Source of the DNA: Pseudomonas asplenii
GTDB lineage: Bacteria; Pseudomonadota; Gammaproteobacteria; Pseudomonadales; Pseudomonadaceae
Length of the DNA stretch: 64,000 nucleotides
Assembly (NCBI RefSeq): GCF_001293465.1
Contig: NZ_JSYZ01000010.1
Coordinates: 1 to 64,000 of the forward strand
Direction of reading: 5' to 3'
Shown here: positions 19,190 through 29,050 of the stretch, one piece after another
How positions within the stretch are numbered: the first letter of the stretch is position 1
Layout: every line of letters starts with the position of its first letter
The notes under the pieces: generated by a model
Databases searched by the model: none
Told to the model about the DNA's origin: nothing
What the model saw: the letters and a program-made list of their open reading frames with translations, nothing else
Made by a program: the position numbers and the translations under genes

Positions 19190-20869
19190 TCATCGAATGA
19201 GTTCAACGACCTTCGAGAGATCCAGCGATGCTTTATCCGCCCAAGTGCTGCACAGCTGCTGTAGCCGGCTGATCAACTCTTGCGCCTGAGTACTGGAGCA
19301 GACCTGCGATTGATAACGCAGAGTGAAACGCACACGCTCCGCTTGCTCGCAGACGATGACCAGTGGGTAGCCCTCGTTGATGTGAAACTGCATGTCCTCT
19401 ACCTGCAGTCCTGTCGCCACTCCAAATAACCGACCCACAGGGGCATGGTTCTCGTGCACGTAGATGGCATCGAAAAGCGCCGACTCGGCCGGCCAACCGA
19501 TACTGCGCTTGATGTCAGGCAGCGAATCATGTGCGCGCTGTTGCAGACAGGCGATGCTGGACTGCATGGCCCGCGTCCACTGCTTCAAGCTTCGGCCGCC
19601 GTTGAGCGTCGCTCTCAAAGGCAGTGTGCTGATCAAGTTACCCACGGTGTCGGCGTAGTCCGAATGCTCGGCATGTCGTCCAGACGTCACTAGGCCCACC
19701 AACAGGTCACGGCGGTCGAACGTTACCGCAAGCGCCAACGCAAACCAGGAAGCAAAGGCGCTGGCCATCGTCAGTTGCGCACTGACTAGCGCATCACCAA
19801 GCGCACCAGTGATTTCTTGAGAAAGCTCGAACGAGAGTTCCTCGGGCGTGGTGACATCCGATTGCCTGCCTAGCAATCCCGTGACATCGACATGCGCAAG
19901 ATAATCGGCCCAGAATTGTTGTTCAGCCCGAGCTCTTGCTCGCGTGTCGAGCAGAAGATGGCGATAACTCGGATCCTCTTCTACGTGCAACGCTGAGTCT
20001 ATCGCCAGACCGGCATACAAGTCCGCAAGCTCGATCATCAGACATTCTTGAGCTCGTCCGTCGGCGATTAGATGGTGTTGTGTCCAAATCCACAAATGCC
20101 GCTCTGCGGACAACCTCACCAGGCAAATGCGCAACAGTGGTGGGAGGGAGAATTCGAAAGGAAGTTCGCGCTCGCGACGCTTGAGCTGATCCAGCTCCGT
20201 GACGCCTGTCTGTACGTCAGGCGACTCATAGCGCAGCATCACCGTCACATTTTCATGGATTTGCTGGCTGTGGCAAGCACGAAGGCTTTCTGGAAAGGCC
20301 GTACGTAACGCGGGGTGTCGCTTTATCAGTAGACGCAACGCGGTCTCGAAACGCCCAGGATCAAGCGCGCCCACCAGCACACAGCTGAATTGCGAGACAT
20401 AGAGCGAATCCTGCGGGTTGGCCAAGCAGTGGTACAGCATACCCTCCTGGGCAGCCGTGGAGGGATAAATACCACTCTCGGCCTGGCCTGCCGTCACAAC
20501 GGTATCAATCGAGAGGCTGGTGCTCGTCGCACAAGCCGCCAGATGCTGGGCAAGCGCGCGCACCGTGGGGTGATTGATGATGTCCTGCATGGCTATATCA
20601 AGCCCTGCGCGCCTGGCCCGCGCAGAGATGCGGATGCTCTTGAGCGAGTCACCGCCTAGCGCGAAATAGTTGTCCTCCACCTGGACGGGACGGGCAAACG
20701 ACTCACTCCAGATATCTAGCAGCTTAGCCTCAAGATTGGACAGCGGCTCCCCCTCCACCTCATGGCTGGTGGCGCTCGGTGCAGCCACCGTTTGCCCAAG
20801 AAGCTCGGAGAGAAACTGCTGTTTTTCCTTCTGCTCATTGAAACCGGTGGGCTTGGAACGGCTATGCAT
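19190..20869 (-). CDS. Stand-alone NRPS T-C didomain (BlmV-like arrangement)
   Basis: The ATG at 20869 overlaps the end of the upstream FAAL-NRPS gene by 8 bp, giving 559 aa. A longer frame reaching 21073 is read-through of that gene and not used. The carrier motif YFALGGDSL puts the Ser near residue 74. The C domain (about residues 130-550) opens with IYPSTAAQEGMLY and carries an intact HHLIADG near residue 265. No adenylation domain is present, so the carrier must be charged in trans, most plausibly by the Asn-activating domain encoded at 42661-47685. A free PCP-C protein at the Asn-Asn stage is a known oddity of the bleomycin assembly line (BlmV, from memory), and this one sits right after the synthetase that would correspond to BlmVI. 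It is probably translationally coupled to it. Confidence 0.92.
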   Translation of the reverse strand: MHSRSKPTGFNEQKEKQQFLSELLGQTVAAPSATSHEVEGEPLSNLEAKLLDIWSESFARPVQVEDNYFALGGDSLKSIRISARARRAGLDIAMQDIINHPTVRALAQHLAACATSTSLSIDTVVTAGQAESGIYPSTAAQEGMLYHCLANPQDSLYVSQFSCVLVGALDPGRFETALRLLIKRHPALRTAFPESLRACHSQQIHENVTVMLRYESPDVQTGVTELDQLKRRERELPFEFSLPPLLRICLVRLSAERHLWIWTQHHLIADGRAQECLMIELADLYAGLAIDSALHVEEDPSYRHLLLDTRARARAEQQFWADYLAHVDVTGLLGRQSDVTTPEELSFELSQEITGALGDALVSAQLTMASAFASWFALALAVTFDRRDLLVGLVTSGRHAEHSDYADTVGNLISTLPLRATLNGGRSLKQWTRAMQSSIACLQQRAHDSLPDIKRSIGWPAESALFDAIYVHENHAPVGRLFGVATGLQVEDMQFHINEGYPLVIVCEQAERVRFTLRYQSQVCSSTQAQELISRLQQLCSTWADKASLDLSKVVELIR

Positions 20870-23800
20870 AAGGTTCGTCCAGTGTAACGTTAAGTGAAAG
20901 GGGGGCAGGTAGCGCCGGACCAGGAAAGACCGCTTCGCCCAGCATGTCCTTGATGGAGTCGTACTGGGACAAAAACTCGAACGTCGTAGCGATAGCCGCG
21001 CGGACTTGCTCGACTTGATCACGCGAGACATGCCGTGCATCGTAATCGAAAAGAACCCGCAGACCGTCTCCAAGGTGATCCTGGTTAAAGTGGACGGTCA
21101 GCGGCACATAAGTTTGGTCGGACGCATAGTGACTGGCCACCTTCAGTGGAAGTGCCTGCAAGCCGCGATACACATGAAAATGCGTATATACGAAGAGCGC
21201 CTGAAACAACGGACGCCCGTCATTCATAGCGACCAGTCGAGCATAGGGAAAGCGCCGGTACGGTAAATAGCTCTTCTCTATGTCAAAGCAGGTGCGCAGC
21301 AATTGCCCCCAACTCATGCCTTGCAGATCGATAGCTACCGGGAGCAGATTATTGAATACCCCGATGCAACGGTCGCCACCGCTCAGCTCTGGCCTGCCAT
21401 TGAATTCAACTCCACTGCGCTGCAACGTACTGTTGGTGACGCGAGCCAATGCGTAGAAATGGATCGCCATCAGCAGATTCTTCAATGGTACCCGTGCCAC
21501 TTGGGCGATAGCCTTGAGACGTTCCACCGGTCGGGCCGTGGCCTGCCAGGTCAGCCGACGGTGCAGCCCACCAGCGGACAGCGACGGTGCCTGTGTATCG
21601 GCGAAACACCCGGTCTCAAGCACATTAGCCCAGAACTGGGCATGGGCCGCACTGGTCAGCGCCTGACGCTCCAAAGCCACGAACTCGGCATAGCCGAGCA
21701 GTGGGCGTCTGGCCGTATCCGGCACCTTGCCCATGCTATAGGCAGAATAGACTTCTAGCAGCTCCGTCAACACGGTTGCCACACACCAGCCGTCGAGCGA
21801 AGCATCGGCAAAGGTCAACTGAAAGCGCTCTTGATCGAGCAAGTGGACAGTGCAGCGGAAATGGGGTGCCACTTCCCACGTGAAAGGCCTTTTTTTCTCC
21901 GCCTCTATCCAGGACTTCAACTGGCGCTGACGCTCGGCCTCGGTGAACTCGGTCAAGTCCTCGACCGCCAGTTCCACCTCCACGAACCGGTGCAGGATCT
22001 GCACCGGTTCGGCAAAGCGCTCCAAATCGACAGAGGTTCGCAAGAAACCATGCTCAGCAACGACATGGCGCAACGCACGGTGTAACGCCGGCGCGTCCCA
22101 ACGAGCAACGAGTTCCAAGGTTGTTACGAAGACCTCGTAGTGATCATCGTTGAAAAACTTGTACACGATTCCCCGCTGCAAATAGCTCAGCGGGTAAGCA
22201 TCCTCGAACTCAGCCGTTTCCAGAACCGAACGCTCCTGCTCGCTTAGCAGACTGAACGGCGCGACGGCTGGGACAGCGGGCTGCACATTCCCGCTGCTGG
22301 CGAGGGTCTCCTGTATCCCAGCGAAACTGCTGCTACGGAATAAGGCTTGAACCGACAAGGCAATGCCGGCCTCGCGAAGACGACCAATCAGATGCAATGC
22401 CAAGATCGAGTCGCCACCGCACTCGAAGAAATCATCAGCATCGCAAGGAACAGGCCCGCCCAACACGGCCTGCCAATGCAGCGCAAGTTGGTCGCGAAGG
22501 CCGGTGGCGCCAACAACCGGCGCGTCAGCGCCGTCACGACGTCGCTCGGCGCGCAACTGCGCGCGATCGACCTTACCGTTAGTCAGCAATGGCCATTCCG
22601 TCAGCAATCGCCACTCTCGAGGGACCATGAATTCAGGCAACCATGCCCGCGCATGCGCCTCGATCTCTATCCTGGTCAACGCTACCTGATGGTCGATGTG
22701 CACAAATGCGCAAAGTCGTGCAGGGCCAACCTCTTCCACAAGCATGACCACCACGTTGCGAATCCCCGGTAGACGGCTGAGTGTCTGCTCGATTTCGCCG
22801 AGTTCGATGCGATATCCAGAGAGCTTGACCTGACCGTCCAGACGTCCGAGGTAGAATATGTTGCCATGCTCATCGAAACGAGCCCGATCGCCGGTGCGAT
22901 AGCTCCGCGATCCCCTTCCCAAGGGTGGCGGGATGAATCGGTCAGCGGTCAACGCCGGCTTACCGATATAGCCAATCGCCACTTGTGGCCCGGCAACCAC
23001 AAGTTCACCCTCAGCCCCAGGAAGTACCGGAACGCCCTGTTCATCGACTATCGACACCTCGCAGTTCGGTGCAGGCCGCCCGATGGAAACCTCTGTCGAG
23101 TTCGCAAACAGCTCGGCATAGGTCACATCGATACCGGCCTCCGTGGGCCCGTAAAAGTTAAAAAGGCGTACGTGGGGCGCGCAGGCGAAAAATGCTTGGA
23201 CATGGGCCGGCAGCATCGCTTCACCACTGCACACTACGTGCCGTAACCCTGCGATTGCCTTGCGTACACCGTCTATGCCCAACCAATGGCTCAGCACAGA
23301 GGGAACGAAATGCATGATGGTGACCCCATTGCGCAAGACCGCATCGGCCACCGCTTCGGGATATCGCTCGTGCTGGGGTTGTATGCAGACAGCCTTGGCG
23401 CCCAGTGCTAAGGGGGCAAGGATTTCCCAAAGCGAAACATCGAACGTCCAAATCGTCTTCTGTACGAACACATCATCGGCTGAAAGCGCAAGGCGCTCGA
23501 TCATCCAGTCGAGTCGATGATCAAGAGCTCGGTGGTCGACCAGAACCCCTTTGGGCTGCCCCGTACTACCGGATGTGTAAAGCACGTAGGCACCCGCATT
23601 AGCGCACGCGAATAGATTCATCGAATCGCTTGATGCCAATGAGTCCCTCGTATCATCCGGCGTAGCGATCAAGGGCAGGGTCAGGCCCGCCTGGAGTGAT
23701 TCACTATTCGCTATCACCGCGACAGCACCACTGTCACTTAGCATGTAGTCACGCCTGGACACGGGTGTCGATGGGTCAATCGGAAGATAGATACCCCCCG

Positions 23801-26800
23801 CCAACATCACCCCCAGGCAAGCAGCGACGCCCAACGGACTGCGCGGCAGCATAACGGCCACTACGACCTGGCGCTTATCAGTGGCATGCGCACGCACCTG
23901 CCTGGCGTAGGCGTCAGCCATGACCAGCAAACGCCCGTAGGTCCACACCTCACCTTCACCAGCGGGGATCAGAGCGATCGCATCGGGATGCGCCAAAGCC
24001 TGCCCGACGATTCGCGCCATAGTGGATGGTGGGGGGCTGCCCGCTTCCTCACCCCACGCCTGCAATTTACAAAGGATCGTTGCGGGCAGTGCCATTGCTG
24101 CGGACAGCCGACGATTACTGCCTTGGGCAATGACCGCTAGCGCCGAATGGAATTGCTGGACCCATGACCACACCAACAGCGAATCCAGCGCGTCATGACG
24201 ATAGTCGACACACAACTGCAAATGGTCATCGTCACCCAGCAACTGTATCTGCATGGGATAATGCACAAAGGCCGGCGGCAGTTGGAAGGGCGACACCTTC
24301 AGTCCACCAATATCGAAGGAGGCGAACTCTCGTTCAAACGCAATCCCAACGGATTCGGCGCCGACATCGAGCCCTGCCATATCGAAGTAGGCAAACACGA
24401 CATCGAAGCAGGTGCCCGACGTACTGCCGCTGGCGGCCAGGTCCGTGCCCAACTGCGAAAGCGGCACGGCCTCGTGGGCCAGCGCGCTAGCCAACCGATT
24501 TCTGACATCTAGGAGCGCGTCATCGATGCACGCATTAGCAGTTACCTCGGCTTCCATTGGTATCAGGTTGGCGAACATCCCCACCGTGTCACGATACCGA
24601 GCAGCACGATTGAGTAAAGCAACGCCATATCGGACGCGTTCGCGACGCGTGAGAATGCCGAGGCTTGCCTCCATTGCCAATTGCAACACACAGCCAACCG
24701 TCACGCCCACTTCGGCCGCTCGAACACGAATCGCCGCGACCAGGTCCTTCGACAACTCACTGCGATGCCTACGCGCCTCATACCGTTCAAGACCTTGCGC
24801 CAGGAGGGGTAGGCGCGGATCACAGGCCGAGTTCAGTTTTGACTGCCAGTAATGTGCATCGTTCTGGGCTTGCTGAGACCCCAGATAAGCCTGATGTTCC
24901 TGACAAAAATGCCGATAGAGCGCAGCGTCAGGCGACTTGTGCACAAGCTCATCGCGCGAGACGGCTTCATACAACGCGAACAGATCACGCCAGATAATGA
25001 CGAACGACCAAAAGTCGGTAATAGCATGGTGGACTTGAAGCAAGAGAAACGCCCCACCCTCGCGTCGACGTAGCAGTACCACCCGATAAAGTCGAGCAGC
25101 ATCGATTTCTATACCCTGAACACTCCATTCATGCAGACGGGCGGACGCAGTTGCATCCTGCATGCCCAGGTCTTCAAAAACGAGCGAGGGCGCACAATCA
25201 GCGTCGACGACATAACTTAGCTCACCGGACGCGAGGCTGAAATGCCCGCACAAAGCCTCATGCCGTTCTTCCAGGCGAGCCAGCACGAGCCGCAGCCGAT
25301 CTGGCTCGATCTGCCCCTCGATACACACTGCACGTTGCAGGGTGTAAATCGGCTGACCCGCCAATGTCTGCGCAAACACCAAGGCACGCTGGTAATGCGT
25401 CGCCGCAACGCTGCGAGCGCTTACAGGTTCAGGGGGCGCTATGACCTGTGGTACCGATGGGTGAATTTCATCGAGCAGATCGCCAAGACGAGCGCCGGCA
25501 TACATCCGTGCCCGATCAAGGACACAAGCAAAGCGACGCTCCCACTCAAACTGGATACGGACAATTGTCAACGAATCCGCTCCCAGCTCGACCAGGGTTC
25601 GCTCTAGATCAAGCTCGTGCGCGGCGCGTCCGAGCAGATGCGCAACAGTTTCCAGCGGGCCCGCCCCGGCACCGGGCTCAGGGGCCGACTGCCGATGTGC
25701 GCGCATGATATAAGAGCCCTGCAAAGGCTCAACCTCGAACATTTCGCGCACACGATCGCGTTGCAGCTTACCGCTGCTGGTACGAGGCAAGGAGCGATGA
25801 GTGAACAACACCCCGGCAACGGCGATCGGGAACATGGCTTCGATCCGTGAGGCACAACGCTCGCCAAGTACAGGAAGGTCGTCCAACGCAATGGCGCTCG
25901 GTCGCACTTGATAGACGAGTGTCACCGTCTGTCCACCATCTCGGCTCAACGCCGCCGCGCTGTTAGGCGTAAAGCGTGAATCGAGTTGCAGCATGGCAAA
26001 CTCGATGTCGGTGAAGAAATACTTGCGTCCGGCCACCGTGATCGCGCTGCCTATACGGCCCAGCACATGAATGCCGGAGCTTGCGATGTAACCCAGGTCC
26101 CCAGTGGCCAGGTAGCGCCTACGGGGGACCTGAGGTAGGCAATGGTCGAACGCATCGCTATCGATTTGCCCATTGCGCAAGTAGCCTTGCGCAAGACTCG
26201 GAGCGCTAACCCAAATCTCTCCGACCTGACCAGGCTCGCATTCACGACGGGTTGCCGTGTCAACGATCCTGATGTCGACATCTGTGTCCTCAGGCATCCC
26301 ACAGCTGGCAAGTGCGCCCATGGTAGCGAGAGACTCACCGGCAGCCTGCTCCCCCCGTTGCGCGGGGGCGTCATGTGCAAGACCACGCCGTGCGCTGATC
26401 ATGAGGGTGGCTTCAGCCATGCCGTAAGCAGGGCACAGGGATCGGCTATCGAAGCCATGGCTGGCAAACCGAGTCGCGAACTTTGCCAGCGTGTCATGGC
26501 GAACCGCTTCCGCACCACACACGGCGCTGGACCAGCTTGAAAGATCGATGCCCTGCAGCTCATGCTCCGGTATGTGAAGACAAAGCTCATAAGCGAAGTT
26601 CGGGGCGCTGCTGACCGTGCCGCCAAACTCATCGATGACCCGCAACCAACGGGACGGACGTTGCATGAAAGTGGCTGGCAGCATATGCACACTTGTCGCG
26701 CCCAGGTGATAGGGCAGCAACAACTTGCTTACCAATCCCATGTCGTGGTGCAGCGGCAGCCAGTTTACGAATCGCGAATGCTCGTCGAAGCCAAATGTAC

Positions 26801-27353
26801 GCATCAGCAAGTCAAATTGGGCCTCAAGCGCCTTGCGGCTGACCACCGATCCTTTCGGATCGCGGGTAGAACCTGATGTGTACTGGACAAAGGCGACCGG
26901 GGAGTCCACTCGAGCGGCTGCGCGAAAGCCACACTCAAAGCGCTCCCCGATTGCGACCACCGAGACATCGGTGTACTGGCGCAACACGTCGATCGCCCCG
27001 TGTTGCTGTTGCATCGCATCAACCAGCAGCACTCTGGCCTGAGCGTCGCGAGCGATCGCCAGCAAATGATCGCCAACACTGAAACGCTTGAAATTGGATG
27101 AGAGGCCAATCGGCACGGCACCGATGTACTGGCAGGCCAGGAATGCGGTGGCAAAGCGCAGCGGGTCTCGCAGCGTTATCATCACATGCTGCCCGGCACG
27201 TACATCACAGCCATGCTGGAGAAACGCAGCGGCCTCGCGAACGGCCTCGTCCAACTCCGCGAAGGTGAGTGAAGTGGAAGCGTTCACACCGTCACGCAGA
27301 TAATGGATGCTGTTGGAACGGGTGCGCCCTGCCTGACCGAGCTTACAACTCAT
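20862..27353 (-). CDS. NRPS loading protein: FAAL-ACP-C-A(Ser)-T-C
   Basis: The protein is 2,163 aa, with ATG at 27353 and GAGG upstream. Residues 1-540 are a fatty-acyl-AMP ligase: FVQYTSGSTRDPKGS near 155, then NWLPLHHDMGL and VSSAPNFAYELC, all FAAL hallmarks. An ACP follows (LVELGADSL, Ser near 593). C1 has HHAITDFWS near 774. The A domain (YTSGSTGQPKG near 1258) has selectivity residues D-V-W-H-V-S-F-I-D-K, close to the serine code DVWHLSLIDK. T is FFECGGDSI near 1648. The terminal C domain, opening EDAYPLSYLQRG, has FADASLDGWC where HHxxxDG is expected, so the catalytic His is missing. The AL-ACP-C-A(Ser)-T start corresponds to BlmVI. FAAL chemistry predicts an N-acylated (lipid) start unit. 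The gene is 194 bp after the flavoprotein gene and overlaps the T-C gene. Confidence 0.94.
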   Translation of the reverse strand: MSCKLGQAGRTRSNSIHYLRDGVNASTSLTFAELDEAVREAAAFLQHGCDVRAGQHVMITLRDPLRFATAFLACQYIGAVPIGLSSNFKRFSVGDHLLAIARDAQARVLLVDAMQQQHGAIDVLRQYTDVSVVAIGERFECGFRAAARVDSPVAFVQYTSGSTRDPKGSVVSRKALEAQFDLLMRTFGFDEHSRFVNWLPLHHDMGLVSKLLLPYHLGATSVHMLPATFMQRPSRWLRVIDEFGGTVSSAPNFAYELCLHIPEHELQGIDLSSWSSAVCGAEAVRHDTLAKFATRFASHGFDSRSLCPAYGMAEATLMISARRGLAHDAPAQRGEQAAGESLATMGALASCGMPEDTDVDIRIVDTATRRECEPGQVGEIWVSAPSLAQGYLRNGQIDSDAFDHCLPQVPRRRYLATGDLGYIASSGIHVLGRIGSAITVAGRKYFFTDIEFAMLQLDSRFTPNSAAALSRDGGQTVTLVYQVRPSAIALDDLPVLGERCASRIEAMFPIAVAGVLFTHRSLPRTSSGKLQRDRVREMFEVEPLQGSYIMRAHRQSAPEPGAGAGPLETVAHLLGRAAHELDLERTLVELGADSLTIVRIQFEWERRFACVLDRARMYAGARLGDLLDEIHPSVPQVIAPPEPVSARSVAATHYQRALVFAQTLAGQPIYTLQRAVCIEGQIEPDRLRLVLARLEERHEALCGHFSLASGELSYVVDADCAPSLVFEDLGMQDATASARLHEWSVQGIEIDAARLYRVVLLRRREGGAFLLLQVHHAITDFWSFVIIWRDLFALYEAVSRDELVHKSPDAALYRHFCQEHQAYLGSQQAQNDAHYWQSKLNSACDPRLPLLAQGLERYEARRHRSELSKDLVAAIRVRAAEVGVTVGCVLQLAMEASLGILTRRERVRYGVALLNRAARYRDTVGMFANLIPMEAEVTANACIDDALLDVRNRLASALAHEAVPLSQLGTDLAASGSTSGTCFDVVFAYFDMAGLDVGAESVGIAFEREFASFDIGGLKVSPFQLPPAFVHYPMQIQLLGDDDHLQLCVDYRHDALDSLLVWSWVQQFHSALAVIAQGSNRRLSAAMALPATILCKLQAWGEEAGSPPPSTMARIVGQALAHPDAIALIPAGEGEVWTYGRLLVMADAYARQVRAHATDKRQVVVAVMLPRSPLGVAACLGVMLAGGIYLPIDPSTPVSRRDYMLSDSGAVAVIANSESLQAGLTLPLIATPDDTRDSLASSDSMNLFACANAGAYVLYTSGSTGQPKGVLVDHRALDHRLDWMIERLALSADDVFVQKTIWTFDVSLWEILAPLALGAKAVCIQPQHERYPEAVADAVLRNGVTIMHFVPSVLSHWLGIDGVRKAIAGLRHVVCSGEAMLPAHVQAFFACAPHVRLFNFYGPTEAGIDVTYAELFANSTEVSIGRPAPNCEVSIVDEQGVPVLPGAEGELVVAGPQVAIGYIGKPALTADRFIPPPLGRGSRSYRTGDRARFDEHGNIFYLGRLDGQVKLSGYRIELGEIEQTLSRLPGIRNVVVMLVEEVGPARLCAFVHIDHQVALTRIEIEAHARAWLPEFMVPREWRLLTEWPLLTNGKVDRAQLRAERRRDGADAPVVGATGLRDQLALHWQAVLGGPVPCDADDFFECGGDSILALHLIGRLREAGIALSVQALFRSSSFAGIQETLASSGNVQPAVPAVAPFSLLSEQERSVLETAEFEDAYPLSYLQRGIVYKFFNDDHYEVFVTTLELVARWDAPALHRALRHVVAEHGFLRTSVDLERFAEPVQILHRFVEVELAVEDLTEFTEAERQRQLKSWIEAEKKRPFTWEVAPHFRCTVHLLDQERFQLTFADASLDGWCVATVLTELLEVYSAYSMGKVPDTARRPLLGYAEFVALERQALTSAAHAQFWANVLETGCFADTQAPSLSAGGLHRRLTWQATARPVERLKAIAQVARVPLKNLLMAIHFYALARVTNSTLQRSGVEFNGRPELSGGDRCIGVFNNLLPVAIDLQGMSWGQLLRTCFDIEKSYLPYRRFPYARLVAMNDGRPLFQALFVYTHFHVYRGLQALPLKVASHYASDQTYVPLTVHFNQDHLGDGLRVLFDYDARHVSRDQVEQVRAAIATTFEFLSQYDSIKDMLGEAVFPGPALPAPLSLNVTLDEPYA

Positions 27354-27547
27354 ACTCGTGCCTCACGGCCTACGCTGACCAGCCTATCTGGCGCACGAGG
27401 GCTCCTCAATCGAGCGCTGATCGCTACTGCGGAACCTCGCTTGCAGAGCTGATTTTGAAGGAGAAGAAGCTGGATAATCGACTGCATGTTCTCTCGCTGT
27501 GCTATTCAATTCCTTTGAGCCACCCCTTGAAATCAGAGGGGCGACCG

Positions 27548-29050
27548 TCAATCCCTTGCGATCAAGGCCACCAGCCGCTCGGCGATGCGTTCGGCATCAC
27601 GCGCGATATGACCGACGCTCTGCGCGTCCGGATAGGTTCCGATTAATAAAGGCCCGATTGCGAACAGGCTGCCCTCTGCCGGCCCTGCAGCCTCTTCTGC
27701 CGGCACCACCTCACAGGTGCGCGGGTTCACCCTAATCCCACCCAGCTCGACGGTTTTGCCTGCATCCTGGGCGTAGACCGAGCAGGCCAGGCCGCGCTCG
27801 TACAGGTCACGCAGCAAAGGGGAAACCGTTCGTTCAAGGCGTACATCCGACCCAGCGGCAGCTACCACCAGATCGAATTCCCCAACGCTTAGGAAATTGC
27901 CAGCGTCGTCCTGGATCTCGAGGTACTGGACATTGTGCTTCTGATCCTGAATCAAGCGATATCCTTGTGGTGCAGCTAGAACATCAAGCGAGCCAGCCTC
28001 GAACAGGGCATTGAGTCGCCGTGCGTTCTCACCAGCCATGGGCATCGCCGCACGGTAGTAGCGAGAGCGCAACGAGAGGAATCTGAGCTTGTCGCAATCG
28101 CTGAATGTTGGGAACGCCTCACTCAATAAAGGCAGTCCACCGAACAATCCCGTCTGCCACGCCAATACCGCTCCATGCTCGATTTCCCGCAGGTCCTCCT
28201 TCAGACGCTGCCCGGGCTCACCAGCACAGAGTCGCTGCAGTTTTCCCGCCAACGAAGCGCCCGTCCCATGCAACTCACCGAATGCGGCGAATAGGATCAT
28301 CCGCTCAATTGCCGCTAGATCCAGTCTCCCCTGCGCGCGACACTGGGCGATAGGTTCGCGCATGACCTCTTGGCACAGTGCGTCGACATCCAAAGGCGGT
28401 GGCGGAGCCCCCCAAACCTTCGGCAACTCCCCACTACCGGATAGCACGCTAAGGTGCAACTGACCCGCTTCTGCGCTCGCCCCCAGCCCCACCGCCACGT
28501 CTACCGCCGTCAGGTAGCTGCCCAAAATCAGGACGCGTGCCCCGCCTTGGGCAACCTGCGCATCGACACGAGCGCACAACTGAGCGAAAGGCCAAGGACA
28601 GTGAAGCACTCCGTCGACGGGTTTCTTCTGGGCAAAGGCGCTATGCCCGATCGCCAACACGACGTGTCGAGCGCCCGGCACAGGCCCCCGATTGCCGTGC
28701 AAGGTCCAGCCCTCAGCAGCGGGCTCGATCACTTCAATCGTCGTTTGCAATTCGGTGGTTACCCGAGCCCCCTGACTGCGTAGAAACGCCACGATCTGTT
28801 CGAACCTACCCCCCTCTTGGCGACCCACCTCTGCCCGCAGCGAGGGTGCTGCAAGGCTCGACAGATGCGCGTCTCCAACAGCCTCCGGAGACCAGGCCAG
28901 TCCCGTCCCCCATTGCCTGCCCTGCTCATAGACAGCAACGCGCAAACTGCTGGGCAACCGTCCGGACACGATTGCATGGGCAAGTGCCAGCAGCACATAT
29001 TTGGCTGACTGTCCCCCACCGATGATCGCAATATCATCCGGCACGCTCAT
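27548..29050 (-). CDS. FAD/NAD(P)-binding flavoprotein, cluster oxidoreductase
   Basis: The protein is 500 aa, with a Rossmann dinucleotide motif at the very N-terminus (IAIIGGGQSAKYVLLAL). It has a GTGLAWSPE segment near residue 48, a VVLAIGHSAF segment that fits the central family motif, and VVAAAGSD near residue 385. This looks like the FAD-NAD(P)-binding (NAD_binding_9, HI0933/ornithine-oxygenase-related) type of flavoprotein, not the PvdA family proper. The start ATG overlaps the upstream NRPS stop by 4 bp (ATGA), so the two are translationally coupled. It probably performs a redox tailoring step on a carrier-bound intermediate, but nothing in the sequence fixes the substrate. No obvious counterpart in bleomycin clusters comes to mind. 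Confidence 0.75.
   Translation of the reverse strand: MSVPDDIAIIGGGQSAKYVLLALAHAIVSGRLPSSLRVAVYEQGRQWGTGLAWSPEAVGDAHLSSLAAPSLRAEVGRQEGGRFEQIVAFLRSQGARVTTELQTTIEVIEPAAEGWTLHGNRGPVPGARHVVLAIGHSAFAQKKPVDGVLHCPWPFAQLCARVDAQVAQGGARVLILGSYLTAVDVAVGLGASAEAGQLHLSVLSGSGELPKVWGAPPPPLDVDALCQEVMREPIAQCRAQGRLDLAAIERMILFAAFGELHGTGASLAGKLQRLCAGEPGQRLKEDLREIEHGAVLAWQTGLFGGLPLLSEAFPTFSDCDKLRFLSLRSRYYRAAMPMAGENARRLNALFEAGSLDVLAAPQGYRLIQDQKHNVQYLEIQDDAGNFLSVGEFDLVVAAAGSDVRLERTVSPLLRDLYERGLACSVYAQDAGKTVELGGIRVNPRTCEVVPAEEAAGPAEGSLFAIGPLLIGTYPDAQSVGHIARDAERIAERLVALIARD

Noticed and set aside
20870..21073. N-terminal extension of the T-C protein by 68 codons
   Set aside because: It is the other frame of the FAAL-NRPS gene; the ATG at 20869 with an 8-bp overlap fits the operon's pattern and starts just before the carrier domain.
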